A DNA stretch of 63,349 nt. Source: Apostichopus californicus (Eukaryota > Echinodermata > Holothuroidea > Aspidochirotida > Stichopodidae). The stretch is from positions 1 to 63,349 of the forward strand of contig JAIPMN010002175.1 of the NCBI GenBank assembly GCA_020650975.1, given 5' to 3'. The position numbers were made by a program, and so were the translations under genes. Under the pieces are notes generated by a model, which made no database searches, was not told the origin of the DNA, and was given only the letters and a program-made list of their open reading frames with translations. Below, piece after piece: positions 12,101 through 23,700 of this stretch (position 1 is the stretch's first letter; every line of letters begins with the position of its first letter).

Positions 12101-13470
12101 GGAGTATCCTCTGTTATCTTTGTAATTCCTGTTCCTCTTCACTTTGTCTCACTAGGGAGACATGGCTAGATATCCTTGGGGTGTGTTCTAATACAAGTTG
12201 AGACTATTATTTTTCCTGTGTTCATCTTCGTTATTCTGTTCTGAGTGTTTACTAGTGAATCCATGACCATGTCCCCGCAAAGAACTTACTTTGGGGGACC
12301 TCGCTAGACGTCTGTGTATTAAACCATGTTTAGTCCAGTCACTTTAATTGAGGAATATCACCAGTTCATGGTTCATATTGTCACAAAAATTAAAAGTGTT
12401 TTGCTTTTAAAGATTTACAACACATAACACCCAGCATGTCAGGGAATTCTGCAATGGTTTACAGGTGACTCAGTGTACAGGAATGATGACATGGCTGCAA
12501 ACTAAAAGCTTTGCACTTTTTTATTTACATGTTGCTAAGTAATCTTCTCTAAGGATAAAAAATATGAATAAACAAAAAAATGTGGAAGTGAGCAAAACTG
12601 AAACACACCATGTCTTGTAAATGACTTTCATCCTTAACTTCTGGATCTTCCTGAGAGGATGGCGCTGAGTCTATCTTCTTCCCACTTCTCAGTACTTTTG
12701 TATCAATATCATCAGCTGGGTACACTTTAAGGTCATCCTGACAAGATCCACATCTCTGATGAATACAAGAGGGTAGTAAAACATTAAAGATTTCAGAAAT
12801 GGTCTGAACATTTGTAATAACAATGGATGAGTTATATTCTTTGCTGCCCAAACTTATCCTAACCAAACACAAAATGTTTGACATGAACACACCTTGCAGG
12901 AAGAGAATGTCGTATAAATGGGTGTGAAGAGAATTTGTAAACACAAAGGTGGTTTTCATCTGGGATACTTTGGCTAGTTGGTCTCAGTCGTTTAAGAAGT
13001 GTCTTATATTTCCTAGGATGTCTGAAACTTACCTTACTACAGGCCTGTAACTGTAATAATAGAACTATTGGTCTGGTTCTGGCCTAACGATTCAACTTAC
13101 CCTAAGTCCTAACATTACTAATACTATGCTGGTCCAGTGTGTGTTATGCTTGTTCATCCATCTCCTTTCAAACTCCATAGCCTAGGCCTATGTCAAGTGT
13201 CACTGGGGCAAGTAACCATCGCGTATAACGTTACTGTTCATATTTTAGACCTAGGATAGTCATAGTCTTTTTTCTTGGTTAGGATCAAATAAACGGCTAA
13301 GAATAGGATAACATCATCAGATATAGGCTACAGTCTGTCAGTATGCTTAGCCTGCACTACAGTAGGCCTACGCTAGGAGTAGGACTATCTTATTGGGAAG
13401 GATTTACTATCGTCCGATATTTAACCTGTGAAATCTTCCTTCGTGTTGTTTGCCTCGTACTCCGAGACAT
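165..13470 (-). CDS. ZCWPW1: ZCWPW1-like chromatin reader with CW, PWWP and ARID domains
   Basis: Likely a nuclear histone-mark reader; vertebrate ZCWPW1 binds H3K4me3/H3K36me3 at PRDM9-marked meiotic breaks. Exons (minus, 5' to 3'): 13426-13470, 12609-12755, 11513-11659, 10268-10404, 9389-9508, 8677-8860, 7837-8071, 6853-6974, 5998-6081, 5398-5553, 4231-4328, 3104-3801, 1685-1789, 647-747, 165-416; phases agree throughout, giving 2631 nt (876 aa plus stop). CW zinc finger about residues 116-160 (FIQC, ESCLKWRKI, KKWFC, HCRCDQPEE); PWWP about 185-245 (GALVWARMPGHVQWPAII, with VQWP in place of PWWP); basic linker 260-405; ARID about 410-505 (RLFMSVQERGGYKE, DWEAITSEL, LLPYEKHL). The C-terminal 370 residues are Ser/Pro/Gly/Asn rich and unrecognised. 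Two tandem 49-residue exons precede CW. The short first exon (MSRSTRQTTRRKISQ) rests only on ATG, phase and donor. The ARID is not part of human ZCWPW1 as I know it. CW/PWWP identity is secure; exact orthology is inferred. Confidence 0.85.
2569..2995 (+). mobile_element. 3' end of a 5'-truncated CR1/L2-type LINE
   Basis: The plus strand encodes the typical C-terminal tail of CR1/L2-clade reverse transcriptases: APIYLQELLQEYSPSRILRS, then TYGNRCFARAVPQLWNSLP and, after one frame change near 2800, DLSTFQKRLKSFL. A short 3' region ends in a TTA/ATT microsatellite near 2980, as these elements do. It is antisense in an intron of the ZCWPW1-like gene and decayed, and cannot be autonomous. Confidence 0.8.
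6108..6655. repeat. 93-bp minisatellite with dimeric units
   Basis: AGCTATCAAG or AGATATCAAG anchors fall at 6208, 6301, 6394, 6487 and 6580, exactly 93 bp apart. Each unit is itself two related halves of about 46-47 bp (AACCAATCAAAGCCATGAAC and AACCATCAGAGCCATGCAC). Because 93 is divisible by three the array stays open on the minus strand for 178 codons, but it sits in an intron between two in-phase exons and is not taken as coding. Confidence 0.85.
9188..9430. repeat. 77-78 bp tandem repeat overlapping the PWWP exon boundary
   Basis: GTACACCACAT or GTGCACCACAT recurs at 9188, 9265, 9342 and 9420, a period of 77-78 bp. The last unit lies inside the coding exon 9389-9508 and spans its splice donor; the others are intronic. 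The repeat is best explained as expansion of the exon-intron junction into the downstream intron. Confidence 0.8.
10592..10744. repeat. AT-rich minisatellite bounded by a direct repeat
   Basis: Units of the type ACTTATATAT fill about 10614-10721. The array is bracketed by TAGCTACCCAGGTGATATTA (near 10592) and a copy with one change (near 10722). It lies in the intron between the CW exon and duplicated exon copy 2. Confidence 0.75.
11513..11659 (-). CDS. ZCWPW1: 49-codon N-terminal exon, copy 2 of a tandem pair
   Basis: Same length, phase and splice sites as the exon at 12609-12755. Visible protein differences are R to G at the first residue, C to G in GSCQ, Y to H before PADD, and E to G near the end. 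Both copies are open and can be spliced in together or alternatively without a frame change. Loss of one cysteine in this copy argues against a conserved metal site there. Confidence 0.75.
12609..12755 (-). CDS. ZCWPW1: 49-codon N-terminal exon, copy 1 of a tandem pair
   Basis: Phase 0-0 exon with acceptor CATCAG and donor ATG|GTGTGT. It encodes a short Cys/Gly start (RCGSCQDD), then KVLRSGKKIDSAP and an acidic tail. It is nearly identical to the exon at 11513-11659, and the flanking intron sequence is also duplicated, so it arose by tandem segmental duplication. No domain is recognised. Confidence 0.75.
13426..13470 (-). CDS. ZCWPW1: Probable first coding exon of the ZCWPW1-like gene
   Basis: On the minus strand an ATG at 13470 opens 15 basic codons that end in CAG followed by a GTTAAA donor, in phase 0. 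That is the phase required by the exon at 12609-12755. No homology supports so short a stretch. Another donor-like site near 13034 has stops in the preceding codons and would have to be untranslated. A 5' UTR probably extends right of 13470. Confidence 0.5.
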
Positions 13471-14699
13471 CAGGATGTTACATCGCAACAGAATGAGAGT
13501 AATAGCTATTATCGAATTGTAAGCAGGTTGACGAATGTATGACGATGATCAGTCTACCAAAGATCCCGGAATCTTTAGTATTATAGTTGGTACAGTACAG
13601 AATATATACAAGGCATTGCAAATTATATGCCAAGCACCTACGTACAGTATATGTACGGGTTTTCAGGGATCAAGGTATCCAGGGATGAGCCTGCGGTCTG
13701 CGCACTTCTGTTTTATTACCTTTTATAGGTTCTTCTTAATTCATTTACACGGCCGTTGCTTCATTATCTTCTCCACGTCCCTTGGAAACAAGAAAATAAA
13801 CAGTAAAACAAGTGAAAGGGATGTTTAATTAAATAATGGCAGTGGCTTCGGGGCCAGGAGATTAAGCTACCAGACCCCCTTTTGCACTCTTCCTCTCTTT
13901 GTATTTATGAAGGTGGAATACAATATGTTTTCACAACCGTTCCATTTTTCCCCGGGCCAACTAGGCCGGTCCCCGGGACTTTCCCCGTCACCCATGATCT
14001 TCACCTGGTCATAATATGAAATCTGGTAGGATTGAAAGGTAAACCACAGCCATTAATAGGTCCAAAGTGATAAAAACTGACACAAAAAAGTCAGGAGGAG
14101 TAAAAAAAAAAACAGTGATTAAAGTTTTCAACCACTAAAGACGACAGTGCATGGCGTATGAACTTATCCAAAAGTATGGCATGGTAGGAGAGGGACAATA
14201 CATGATAAGTTTGGAGTCTTTCCCAGAAGTTTATTGGTTCTGTAGATGCTACCATGTCCCAGGTGACACTAGTAATTCTAACGAATTTAAGCTCAAGCTT
14301 TCCACTATTTTATCTCAACTTTTCGGCGAATTTTCTCCTCGAAAAAGACATTCGACTTTATGTATCAGACTTTCGACTTGTTATCTCAAAATGTCTATTT
14401 TTTCTTAAATTTGGACTTTCTTCCCTCGAGAATTTGACTTGTAGTATGAGGTATAGGAAACGAAACATTGATCATGTTATTGTCTGGCAGTCCCCACCCC
14501 TTTTTTTTTGTTTTGTTACTAATACAAATGCTCATGCAGCTGAATGAAAACAACTGAATGATAACTTTAAAAACAAAGCCTGGTCATGCTGCGGTAAGTA
14601 GGTCTGCCAAAGAGATTAAGAGCAGAACTACACGATAACCCCAAAAGTTAAGTTCGTTGATACGTTGATATTTGGTTTGTAGGTCTGTCCCTCTTCCAG

Positions 14700-15110
14700 C
14701 TCCCTAGATTGTCTTAACTTGAGACTTGAGTACAAAAACCATATTGTTATAATTTCATGTAAGTTCACTTGGGGTCGTAAAAGATCAAAGTTTGAAAACC
14801 TTGTAACATGAAAACACCTGAAATACATTCGTTGAACCTCATGTTAGTCTGTAAGTCTGATATATGGAGAGCAAAGGTGCTATACTGTTTTCCATAGGGG
14901 GATCAAAGGTCATTTTGGGTCAACAGAGGTCAGTTTTTGAATCCATTGTGAACAAAATTATCCCAAAAGTAAAGCTTAATTAAACTTGATATGTGTAAGT
15001 GTGTCCTATGGAATACAAGAACCATATTGTTTTGGATGGAGGGTCAAAGGTCACTTGAAGTCAACAGGCTGGAAACGTTGTAAACAAGATAACTTTCATT
15101 AATACTTGTT
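14700..15110. repeat. Degenerate repeat containing GGTCA direct repeats
   Basis: Two to three diverged units share ACCATATTGTT and the order GGGTCAAAGGTCA, then GTCAACAG, then TTGTAAACAAGATAAC-like sequence. GGGTCAAAGGTCA at 15041-15053 is a perfect direct repeat with one-base spacing; GGATCAAAGGTCA at 14900-14912 is one base off, and GGGTCAACAGAGGTCA follows at 14917-14932. It is a dispersed-repeat type rather than a proven regulatory site. Confidence 0.55.
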
Positions 15111-17651
15111 CAAACATCACAATCGAGCAAAACGTTTGCATACAAACAAGTAAACTAAAAACAAATTTAGTTAAAAGTAGGTGCTAGGTTTCAAGTACAA
15201 ACTTACATAAATAAAGTGCATTAATTATAGCATCTAAACTTAAAGTCTCTTGAGGTTGTAACAACTCCCTGCCAGCCTGAGCTGACACTGATGGTGTTCT
15301 TTGATTTACATATTTGAAATTTGTATAAATGAGTACCATAGAAAGCCAAATGAAGTTTTGTAATGCAATTGGTGGTTGGAGGGGCAACGGGACCGTGCTA
15401 TCACATTGGTGTAAATATATAATTTTCAGTAAAATATCTGCATGGTCCTGCTAAATTTATTGTCAGAGAGGTTTGGTCGGCAGCCATTTTCGTCGAAGAG
15501 TCATGATAACAAAGGGGACGTAAAAGTTTTGTTTTTTAAATGGAAAATATATATTCAAGTTAGTGTGTGGCCGGAGGGGCACTGAGGCTGGTAGGACCGT
15601 GATTTGATTATAGTGCAAAACACGAAATGTTGTGGTAATCGTTGACGGTATAGTGCTTGTACCTTATAAGGTCAAGTAGCATGTTGGACGTATGCATGTA
15701 ATCAACGCATTTAATTTTTTACCTACGACCTGTGAATTGGAAACCCCCTTCACTAAGCCCTACAATCGCAGGCAACCGGCATTAGATACACTGTAAAACT
15801 GCATTTGGCTTTCCATGATATTTTGCAAATTTTAAAATATGCAAATAATAAATGAAGACCATGGCCGTCAACCAGCCTTTGGACACTACATCGTCCCCTG
15901 GCAACTGTAAACAGGTACTCACTCTAAAGAGCGTCAGCCTTTGCGTTATTGGTGTTTGTGGGTACTATGCAATTTCAATTGGAAGGATCCAATATATGAC
16001 AGGCTTACTTTGATCATCGTTCGGACATATCACTACGTTATTATTTAACCTGAAGTGATTACATGATTGTAAGCCAGATTTACATACACGGAAGGCTCGG
16101 GATTTCATTTTATACAGAAGGCATTGAGAGGAAACTTCTTAATCGCCGTAAGGTATCAAACACGTTCAGTTAAACGTCCCCAGCGCAGTCATCCAGATCC
16201 TAAATGTAACTGGTAGGCTTCAAGTTCTAGTATTAGTAATACTATACTATTACTACTACTAGCCTAACCAAGGCCAAACAAGTCTTTAAAGTTTAAGTCT
16301 ATTACTGTAGTGTATTACTAGCTAAGCCTTATTAAAGTTACGGCCCTGCACTATAGGTCTAACTTGGAGGCTACCTAGAGAATAATGACTAGCCTTCCTG
16401 GCTAAGTAGGCATAGTACAATTCGATATAATATAAAGTCTAGCATAAGTTAAGACCACAGAAGAGTGCTATTACAGAACTACGTATTAGGTAGGTCTGAT
16501 CCTACTTTTACTTTAAACTAAAGCTTCATTATATTGACGTTCACCACAATGTTGCCAAGGCCTTTTAAATGATCACACAATCAGGTACATTGTTGCAAAC
16601 ATTTTGGCCCATTAAAAGAGCCTGAGCTAACGAAAAATTAAAGCAAAAATAGCCCAGTTTCTGTGCCAAATCATTTACCTGACGCATGCTGTAATGTTAT
16701 TGAATATGCATTCATATGTACGTGTGCAAACCATGCACTACATTGTATAATCTGCACCTGTATGTTAATGAGTTAGGTATTTGCATATTGGTATATAAGT
16801 CAAAGCATGCCGTCTGCTCGTCCTTGTTCACCCTGTCTCTCCATCTGTCAATACGTAACCTTGGACATGTCGTCCTATATCTGTCCTGTACAGCATGATG
16901 TATCATATTTGTTGCAACAAATGTCTTGACATCAATATGGTGCCTGGAGGCAACACTGAACTATTTTTGCTTAACTCAGTGCAAGGGACATAAGTAATGA
17001 CTCAAGGTTATTGTGAAAAGTGTCCAGGAATGCTCAGAGAGAGTGAGACATCACATAATGGTGCCTATAGGCATAATGATTGCATAAAACAATATGTAGC
17101 CCACCATATAGCCAGTACAGTTATAGTACAGTTACGAATGAACAGGTCAATAAATCTGCTTGCACTTGCGTTCAATTGATGTTGTCATATGGGCCAAACA
17201 ATAACATAGACCTGACACCTTGTTTTGGTTTCAACTTTCCATTTGTTCATCTTTGCAAATAGGCCAAATTTTGTGAAAAACACTACGTTGTCATGATTGT
17301 GTGATTATTTACTACTCAATTATATCTACAACATTTGTAGGGTTTTGAATCGGTTATTTCATGTTTATAATGGAATTTACATAATGGGGCTTTTAGGTTA
17401 TGTAAAACTATACATATTAAAAGCATAAGTTAAGCTAGGATAGGCAACTGTATGTTAGGTTTACATTATTTTTCAGATGTTCATCATGATAAAAGAAAGA
17501 AAATGTTGCACTGTGGGGACAGCGGATACACTTTGCTGTACACCATAATCAATTCTAATTTTCTTGATTATAAACATGTGCACATGTCATCTTTCTATTT
17601 TCATAGGTTATGGCTTTGTAATTACCAGTGTTCAATGGTGCATCTTTTTAG

Positions 17652-17656
17652 CCAAT
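17652..17656 (+). promoter_or_regulatory. CCAAT box upstream of KIF28
   Basis: CCAAT within GCCAATCACA lies about 46 bp before the kinesin ATG. That places it within or next to the likely core promoter, but the transcription start is unknown. Confidence 0.3.
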
Positions 17657-17701
17657 CACAAGTCAACAGGAAATAGTAACCAGATATATTAAGCAGACAA
17701 G

Positions 17702-20700
17702 ATGGCGGAAAATGTGAAAGTGGCTGTCCGTGTTCGACCATTTATATCCTTTGCTATCACATATGTTACATTGTAACTAACCAAAAAACAAAGAAAGATA
17801 AATGTTGAATGTGGATTATAGATGTGGCATGTGAGTGAGTTGTAGTGATTGGTGATTCTGACCACAGAAATGATGATATACTTCAGCATGTTCTTTCATG
17901 TCTTCATGTATATAATTCCCATTTCAGATGTTTTGCATAATAGGAAGTGTGTATGAAACATGTGAATGCTCTTTGGCATGTTTAAGGCAACTGAAAAGGC
18001 CCCACTGAAAACCTACAACCGTCCAGTTTTCTCCAGTTTGATAGAAGATAATGTGGATATGTCATTTAAGGTCAAGAAAGTGCAATGTTAATTTCATCTC
18101 ATGAGCATTACCTGAGAGAACAAAGGAGAACCAAAACATAATGTTGCAACAATTACACAGATATGTTTTTGTTTGGTTTATAAACCATTGGTTTGAATAT
18201 GTAGAGAATACTATGACTATAGGTTGATATGAAATTCCATTTCAACATTCGCTGTTTACTGCATGCTATGGTAGCAGAGAGGAGAAGCAACTCATGGAGC
18301 ATATTGATATTAGTAAGTGCACTGCATACAGAAAAAAAATAGGTGAGAAATTTATTGGAACAACAACAACAACAACAATACATTCAATAAATACTTTTTC
18401 TCCTGTTTCAAGCACTTCCTTAACAAATATTTTACAATGAAAGAGAAAAAAATCGGAAAGCGAAATGCATTGTGAAGATGAGCAAGAAATCAACAGAGCT
18501 TCTGGATCCAGGAAATCTGAACTCGGAACCAAAACGCTTTGCTTTTGATCATTCTTACTGGTCACACGATGGCTTCAAAGTGCGAAACGACGGTTACTGT
18601 GAACCTGCTGATAAAAACTATGTTGATCAGGTAGAGTCATGACCCTCTCTTCTGCTTTTTCTATTTGATTTAATTTAAAATAAAAAAAATATTAATAATA
18701 AAAAAATAAAAATAATAACAATGATTTAATTTTGTTATCTTTTACAGAACGGAGGGAAAAAATTCATACATTCTGTACTCTTCCCATAACAACAACTATA
18801 AGAGCCTTCTTATGTTGTCTGCTTCATCTTCCTGTGTATAATTACTTGTCAGCTGTTATTGTGAATATTTATCTTTTGACAGGAGAAAATCTTCTCAGAC
18901 CTTGGTCAAGTACTCTTGGACAATGCTTGGCTGGGCTACAACTGCTGTCTGTTTGCCTATGGACAGACAGGCTCTGGCAAATCTTACTCTGTGTTTGGGT
19001 ATGGTCAGAATAAAGGTAAGACATCTAAACAATATGATATTCAAATCTTTCAGAAATGGTTACAACATTTGGTTAAGAGATCATGTGGGAAAATTGATAA
19101 CCGACAGTGTAATCTTTGGCAAGCTATATCGCAAAACAGGACATTTTGTTGTCCAGAAGAGGGCATTACCCACAGTGAAACTAAAACTACCCAGAATTCA
19201 ACTACTTAACATTAACTCAAAATGTACATAGCTCAGTTGGTTTATTTAGCATAGTCATATAGGGCATGGAACGTAGGGTCAGAGTATCTTCCACACAGTT
19301 ACCTGACAATCACGTTTACACAGGCCCGCCCCACGGGTGGGGGGGGGGAAGGAGTATGCACACATCTCTTTCTGCTGCATATATCATTATCCATGTACAA
19401 TATATGTTATTGAATCAGTCATACAAGCTAAGGTACTGGATCCCTCAAGAAAGCTTTCATACTCTCCATCATATTAGTTTACTCTATGCAATCTTGTTGC
19501 CTTCTCATCTGATAGGTATTGTTCCTGTGGCCTGTGAGAGATTGTTTGACCGCATCTCAGAAAAAAGAGCAAATGCTGATAAATCCAGAGAAGAAGAGTA
19601 CCAGGTATAAAGACAAATGTCAAATGAATGTTTTCTTCTTTTGTTGTTGTTTGTGTGTCATGAAATATATATAGATATAGATATTATATTATACTACAAA
19701 GAGTTGCCTCTGATGTGCATAATGCTTTTATTTTAAATATGACTAATGTACACCAGCCTCCACTGCCTTGTGCCCCGCCCCCCCCCCCCCAACACTAGGT
19801 AAGTATATATAGCAAAATCTGTTGACTATTTAGTGAAACCTCATTATAAAAGCAAGGAGTAAATATGATGATTTTCTAGTTCTTGTCGGACCTGTAAGAA
19901 GCTTTCGACACATTTTCTCACCATTTTTGTTCTTTCTCATTACCTGTTGTTTTAGGTGTTTGTCAGTATGTTGGAGATATACAATGAGCAGATCAGAGAT
20001 CTTCTCAATCCAAACAGCTTTAAGCTGAAAGGTGGATTAAAAGTCAGACTCCATGCTTCCAAAGGATTTTATGGTATGTATAGATGCAATAAAGCCACCT
20101 CTGTCAACAACAACTTGTGTACTCTAATATTCTTGTGGTGTAGTAGATTGTTTGCATTGTAATTAAGACCCACTTTGGTATAAACGTGTTTGTTTGTTTG
20201 ATATGAAAACATCCAAATTTCAAGGTCAATGATAAGTACCTATATTGAAGTATCCTGCATAAACTAAAGGTAAATCAATTTACAAATGTCTAGATGGCTA
20301 TTCATTGGATGTCGTGATCTTCGTAATTTTATTTCTCCGAATTTCCCAGCCAAATATCTATTGTAGCTCATCGTAGAGGATTTTACCACTGTTTTGATGG
20401 GTTTTTTGTTGTTGTATTTGTGCCATTTTTTGCTATTGGCATTCTATTATTTCATTCGTGGAATAATTTATCCGGTATGGCATGGCAAAATGCGAAGCAA
20501 AATGAGCAGATTTCTAGACAAGTGCAGTGGCAACTTTAACACACAGAAACTTAAGTAATTTATAAGAGACAGAGTTCAGATCCTTCAAAGCACCTTCCGC
20601 AAGAATTTATCGTTAAATTATTTCCTGTCTATTTCATCGTTTGCAGTTGAATCCCTGAAGACATTCCCCGTGAAAAGCTACAATGACATAAACAGCCGGA

Positions 20701-23700
20701 TTAACGAAGGGACTCGCAACCGTACCATAGCGTCGACCAACATGAATGCTACCAGCAGCAGAGCACACACTATAGTCACCATCAACTTTGTACAGAAAGG
20801 AAAAAATGATGCCGGCCAGAATATGACAAAGACATCCATTATTAATTTAGTAGATTTGGCAGGAAGGTAATTACTAATTAATTAATTGATTTACTTTAGG
20901 GTACTATGTCTCCTTGACCCTCTCTTTGCAATGCTCTCTCTGTCTCACCCAGGGCATCAAGTAATATTGCAAAAACCTTAGAATCTAAAATATCAAAGTA
21001 CTTTTCGACTTTGGCTTAGAATGCTTCCTTAGGTATATTCATTTTGTTCTTTGTAGGGTTGGGGAGGGGGCAGGGGTGGACTGTGGTATAAATTGCAACT
21101 GGCTCAGTGATCCAGCCCAGCACTCTTTTTCCAAGATAGTAACCCGTTGGTCCAATCTACTCCTCCTGAGGGATGTGCTTGTACCATTAGACACTACATC
21201 TGTAGTGTTTTATACTACATAGATTATTTTAAGCCCCGTTCTGTACGGACAAAATGATATTTACAAAATGGGAAATCATCGTTAAGTTTACTCTGTTTTA
21301 ATTGTTGAACAGTGAAAGAGTAGACAGTACAGGAGCAACAGGGGATAGATTGAAAGAGGGCGCTGCCATCAATTTATCTCTCACATCTCTCGGTAATGTC
21401 ATCAAATCCTTGGCTGATGTCGGAGCGGGAAAGAAAGGCGTGATGAGTAAGTTTATTAGTAAAGATCAATTAATTGAGTTTGAAACTCGGATTATGTCTG
21501 AATACTACAACCTGTTGGTTGTAGGATACTTAAAGTGGTTCGTTTTGTTTTATTTCATTCCATATTCCTAGTATGTACACTAATATTGTGGTAGAAATGA
21601 AGAGAAAGTACAATTTGTAATATATCTCTATATCTACTTCCAGTTCCTTACAGAGATTCAAAACTCACCATGTTACTGAAGAACGCTTTGGGAGGGAATA
21701 GTAAGACGATTATGGTGAGTGGATCTTAAAGGCACAGTTAATGTTTGAAGCAGTCATAAAATATCCTCCAGTGAACATCGTTGAGATATCTTACACAGTT
21801 TTGAAAAGCTTATAAAACTGTTTAAGTAACTCTCAAAGTCAAAAGAAATATAGTAAACCATTTCATAGTTGGAAAGTTCACTATGGAGGATTTCAAACCT
21901 GTTTCCTGGAAGGGAAAACTTGACTGACAAGGAGATCAGATTTGAACAGTCCTCCGTAAAAATGTCTAGATTATAAAAGATAGATTGTTATTAGTTTGAT
22001 TGTTCTATTGTTATAAGTGATTGTGTGATTAAAGAGGAAGGGGATGTGAAAAGACTTATTTTTATTATTATGAAAGTGACAAGTCTACCAATTTCCATGA
22101 TCATATATTGCATGGGATGAGTTGTTGCACAAAGATTTTCAAAGAAGTTTGCACAATACAACATTGTTCATTTTTGGGGGTGAGGGTGGTGGGTAGGGTG
22201 GTATTTTAGCTGTAGAATGGAATCACTTCTTGATTGATCAAGTTACCTCTCATGAAGTTCATTTTATATATATTTTTCAGATTGCAGCCATTAGTCCTGC
22301 AGACATCAACTATGATGAGACACTCTCCACCTTGCGTTATGGTAAGTCTTGCATTTCAAAGTTTTTGAAGTTTATAAATGTATCAGTAATTGAATTGGCT
22401 TTTAATATGCAAAGATCAAGATGGAGAACTAACAAGTTCATCTTTTCTTTTCTTCTCATTTCTTATGAAATATTTTGCAGCAAATAGAGCCAAAAGCATC
22501 AAGACGAAGGCTATCGTTAACGAAAGTCCGACAGAGAAGCTTATAAGAGAGCTGAAAGAAGAGAATGCTCGTCTGATGAAACAGTTAGAAGGAAAAGGAG
22601 GGATTGGGGAGACTCAGGGAGAAGTTACTATGCAGGGTGTTCCAGAGGAAGGTGAGGACAAAGTTGGTTCATGGACATAATGAACAAATTGTGAAATATC
22701 ATAGTTAAAGTGATTTATTTTGATATTTTAAACAGCATTATTGATACTGTAGATATGATATCTGTAGGTGTCAATGATTTCACTCATAGTAAAGTTGATG
22801 TTATAGTTACATGTTACATGTTGGTTATGATGTAACAGAACTTTATAGTGTGATGTCACACAAGATGTGAATTTTGAAAGATGTTGCACAGCTTAATTAA
22901 ATAAAGTGTTAATGAATGGTATTTATTTGGTGCGTTGCAGAGGTTGAAGAAATGAAGAAAGAATTAGAGGAGCAGCTCCGTCAGAATGAGGAAGAGATGA
23001 ATGCGATGAAGAAATCCTGGGAGCAGAGATTGAAAGAAGTCCAAACAGCTCAGGAGGTGAGGTGTCCACCATCTTGTTATATCAAGGTTGCTTTAAAAAG
23101 GATGTTTTAAAAACATAAAGCTGAAACTTGAAATTTCATTGGTAAATGAAACTGAAAGAATTTGAAAAAATCAAATGTAAACATCCTTAGTCAAGCAATG
23201 TAAACAGTATACATAAAATATGAAGATCAAAAGTTTTCATATAAAAATTGTTTTGCATAAGCATTGTGTTAAGCAAGACAAAATCACTGATTTAGTTGAA
23301 GCTGTATTAATAATTAAACTTTTAGAGCAGATTACAACATATTTGTCATCCTTGTTTTTACCATCTTAGGAGGAGCTGGAGAAGGAACGTAAGAAACGAG
23401 AAGATATGAAAGTAACCCCTCACTTCTGGAATTTGAATGAAGACCCAGCCCTTACTGGGATGATCATACATTTTGTCAAGCCTGGTATGTAATACTTTAT
23501 TAAACCTTAAATTGATTCACATGTAGATTTATCAGTTATTAATATTTCAATTTTGGGGTAAGAAGTTGACAAGAGCTTCCAAAGACTGGCATTGATCATC
23601 TTTTTAGTTCAAGTGTTTTATAATTTCCCCTCTTTCTTTGTTAGGTGTCACAAAGATTGGTTCTAACAAGGCATCTTCTGTACCAGACATCCTTCTAAAT

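Larger units (their letters stand above)
10880..12925. repeat. Intragenic segmental duplication carrying an exon
   Basis: Sequence from about 10880-11825 is similar, with indels, to about 12310-12925. Shared landmarks include CACCCAGCATGTCAGGGAAT (near 11381 and 12428), AGGAATGATGACATGG, and GTAATAACAATGGATG. The copies include the 147-bp exon and intron on both sides. About 250-350 bp in the first copy have no counterpart in the second. Confidence 0.8.
13471..17701. other. Divergent spacer between ZCWPW1-like and KIF28 genes
   Basis: No gene was recognised in 4.2 kb. It must hold both promoters and 5' UTRs. Seen here are a degenerate repeat with nuclear-receptor-like direct repeats (14700-15110), runs of CTAGGCC/TAGGCCTA-like sequence around 13181-13380 and 16250-16500, and a CCAAT box close to the kinesin start. 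The open frames at 13535-13828 and 14151-14547 look like chance. Confidence 0.6.

Noticed and set aside
13022-13100. Donor-like GTAAGTTTC near 13033 and GTAAGTTGA near 13100 on the minus strand
   Set aside because: Sequence before them has stops in all relevant frames and no ATG; at most 5' UTR exons of the ZCWPW1-like gene.
22390-22480. Open frame upstream of the kinesin exon at 22481
   Set aside because: It is intron read-through; the acceptor TATTTTGCAG at 22480 and phase from exon 22281-22341 define the true start.
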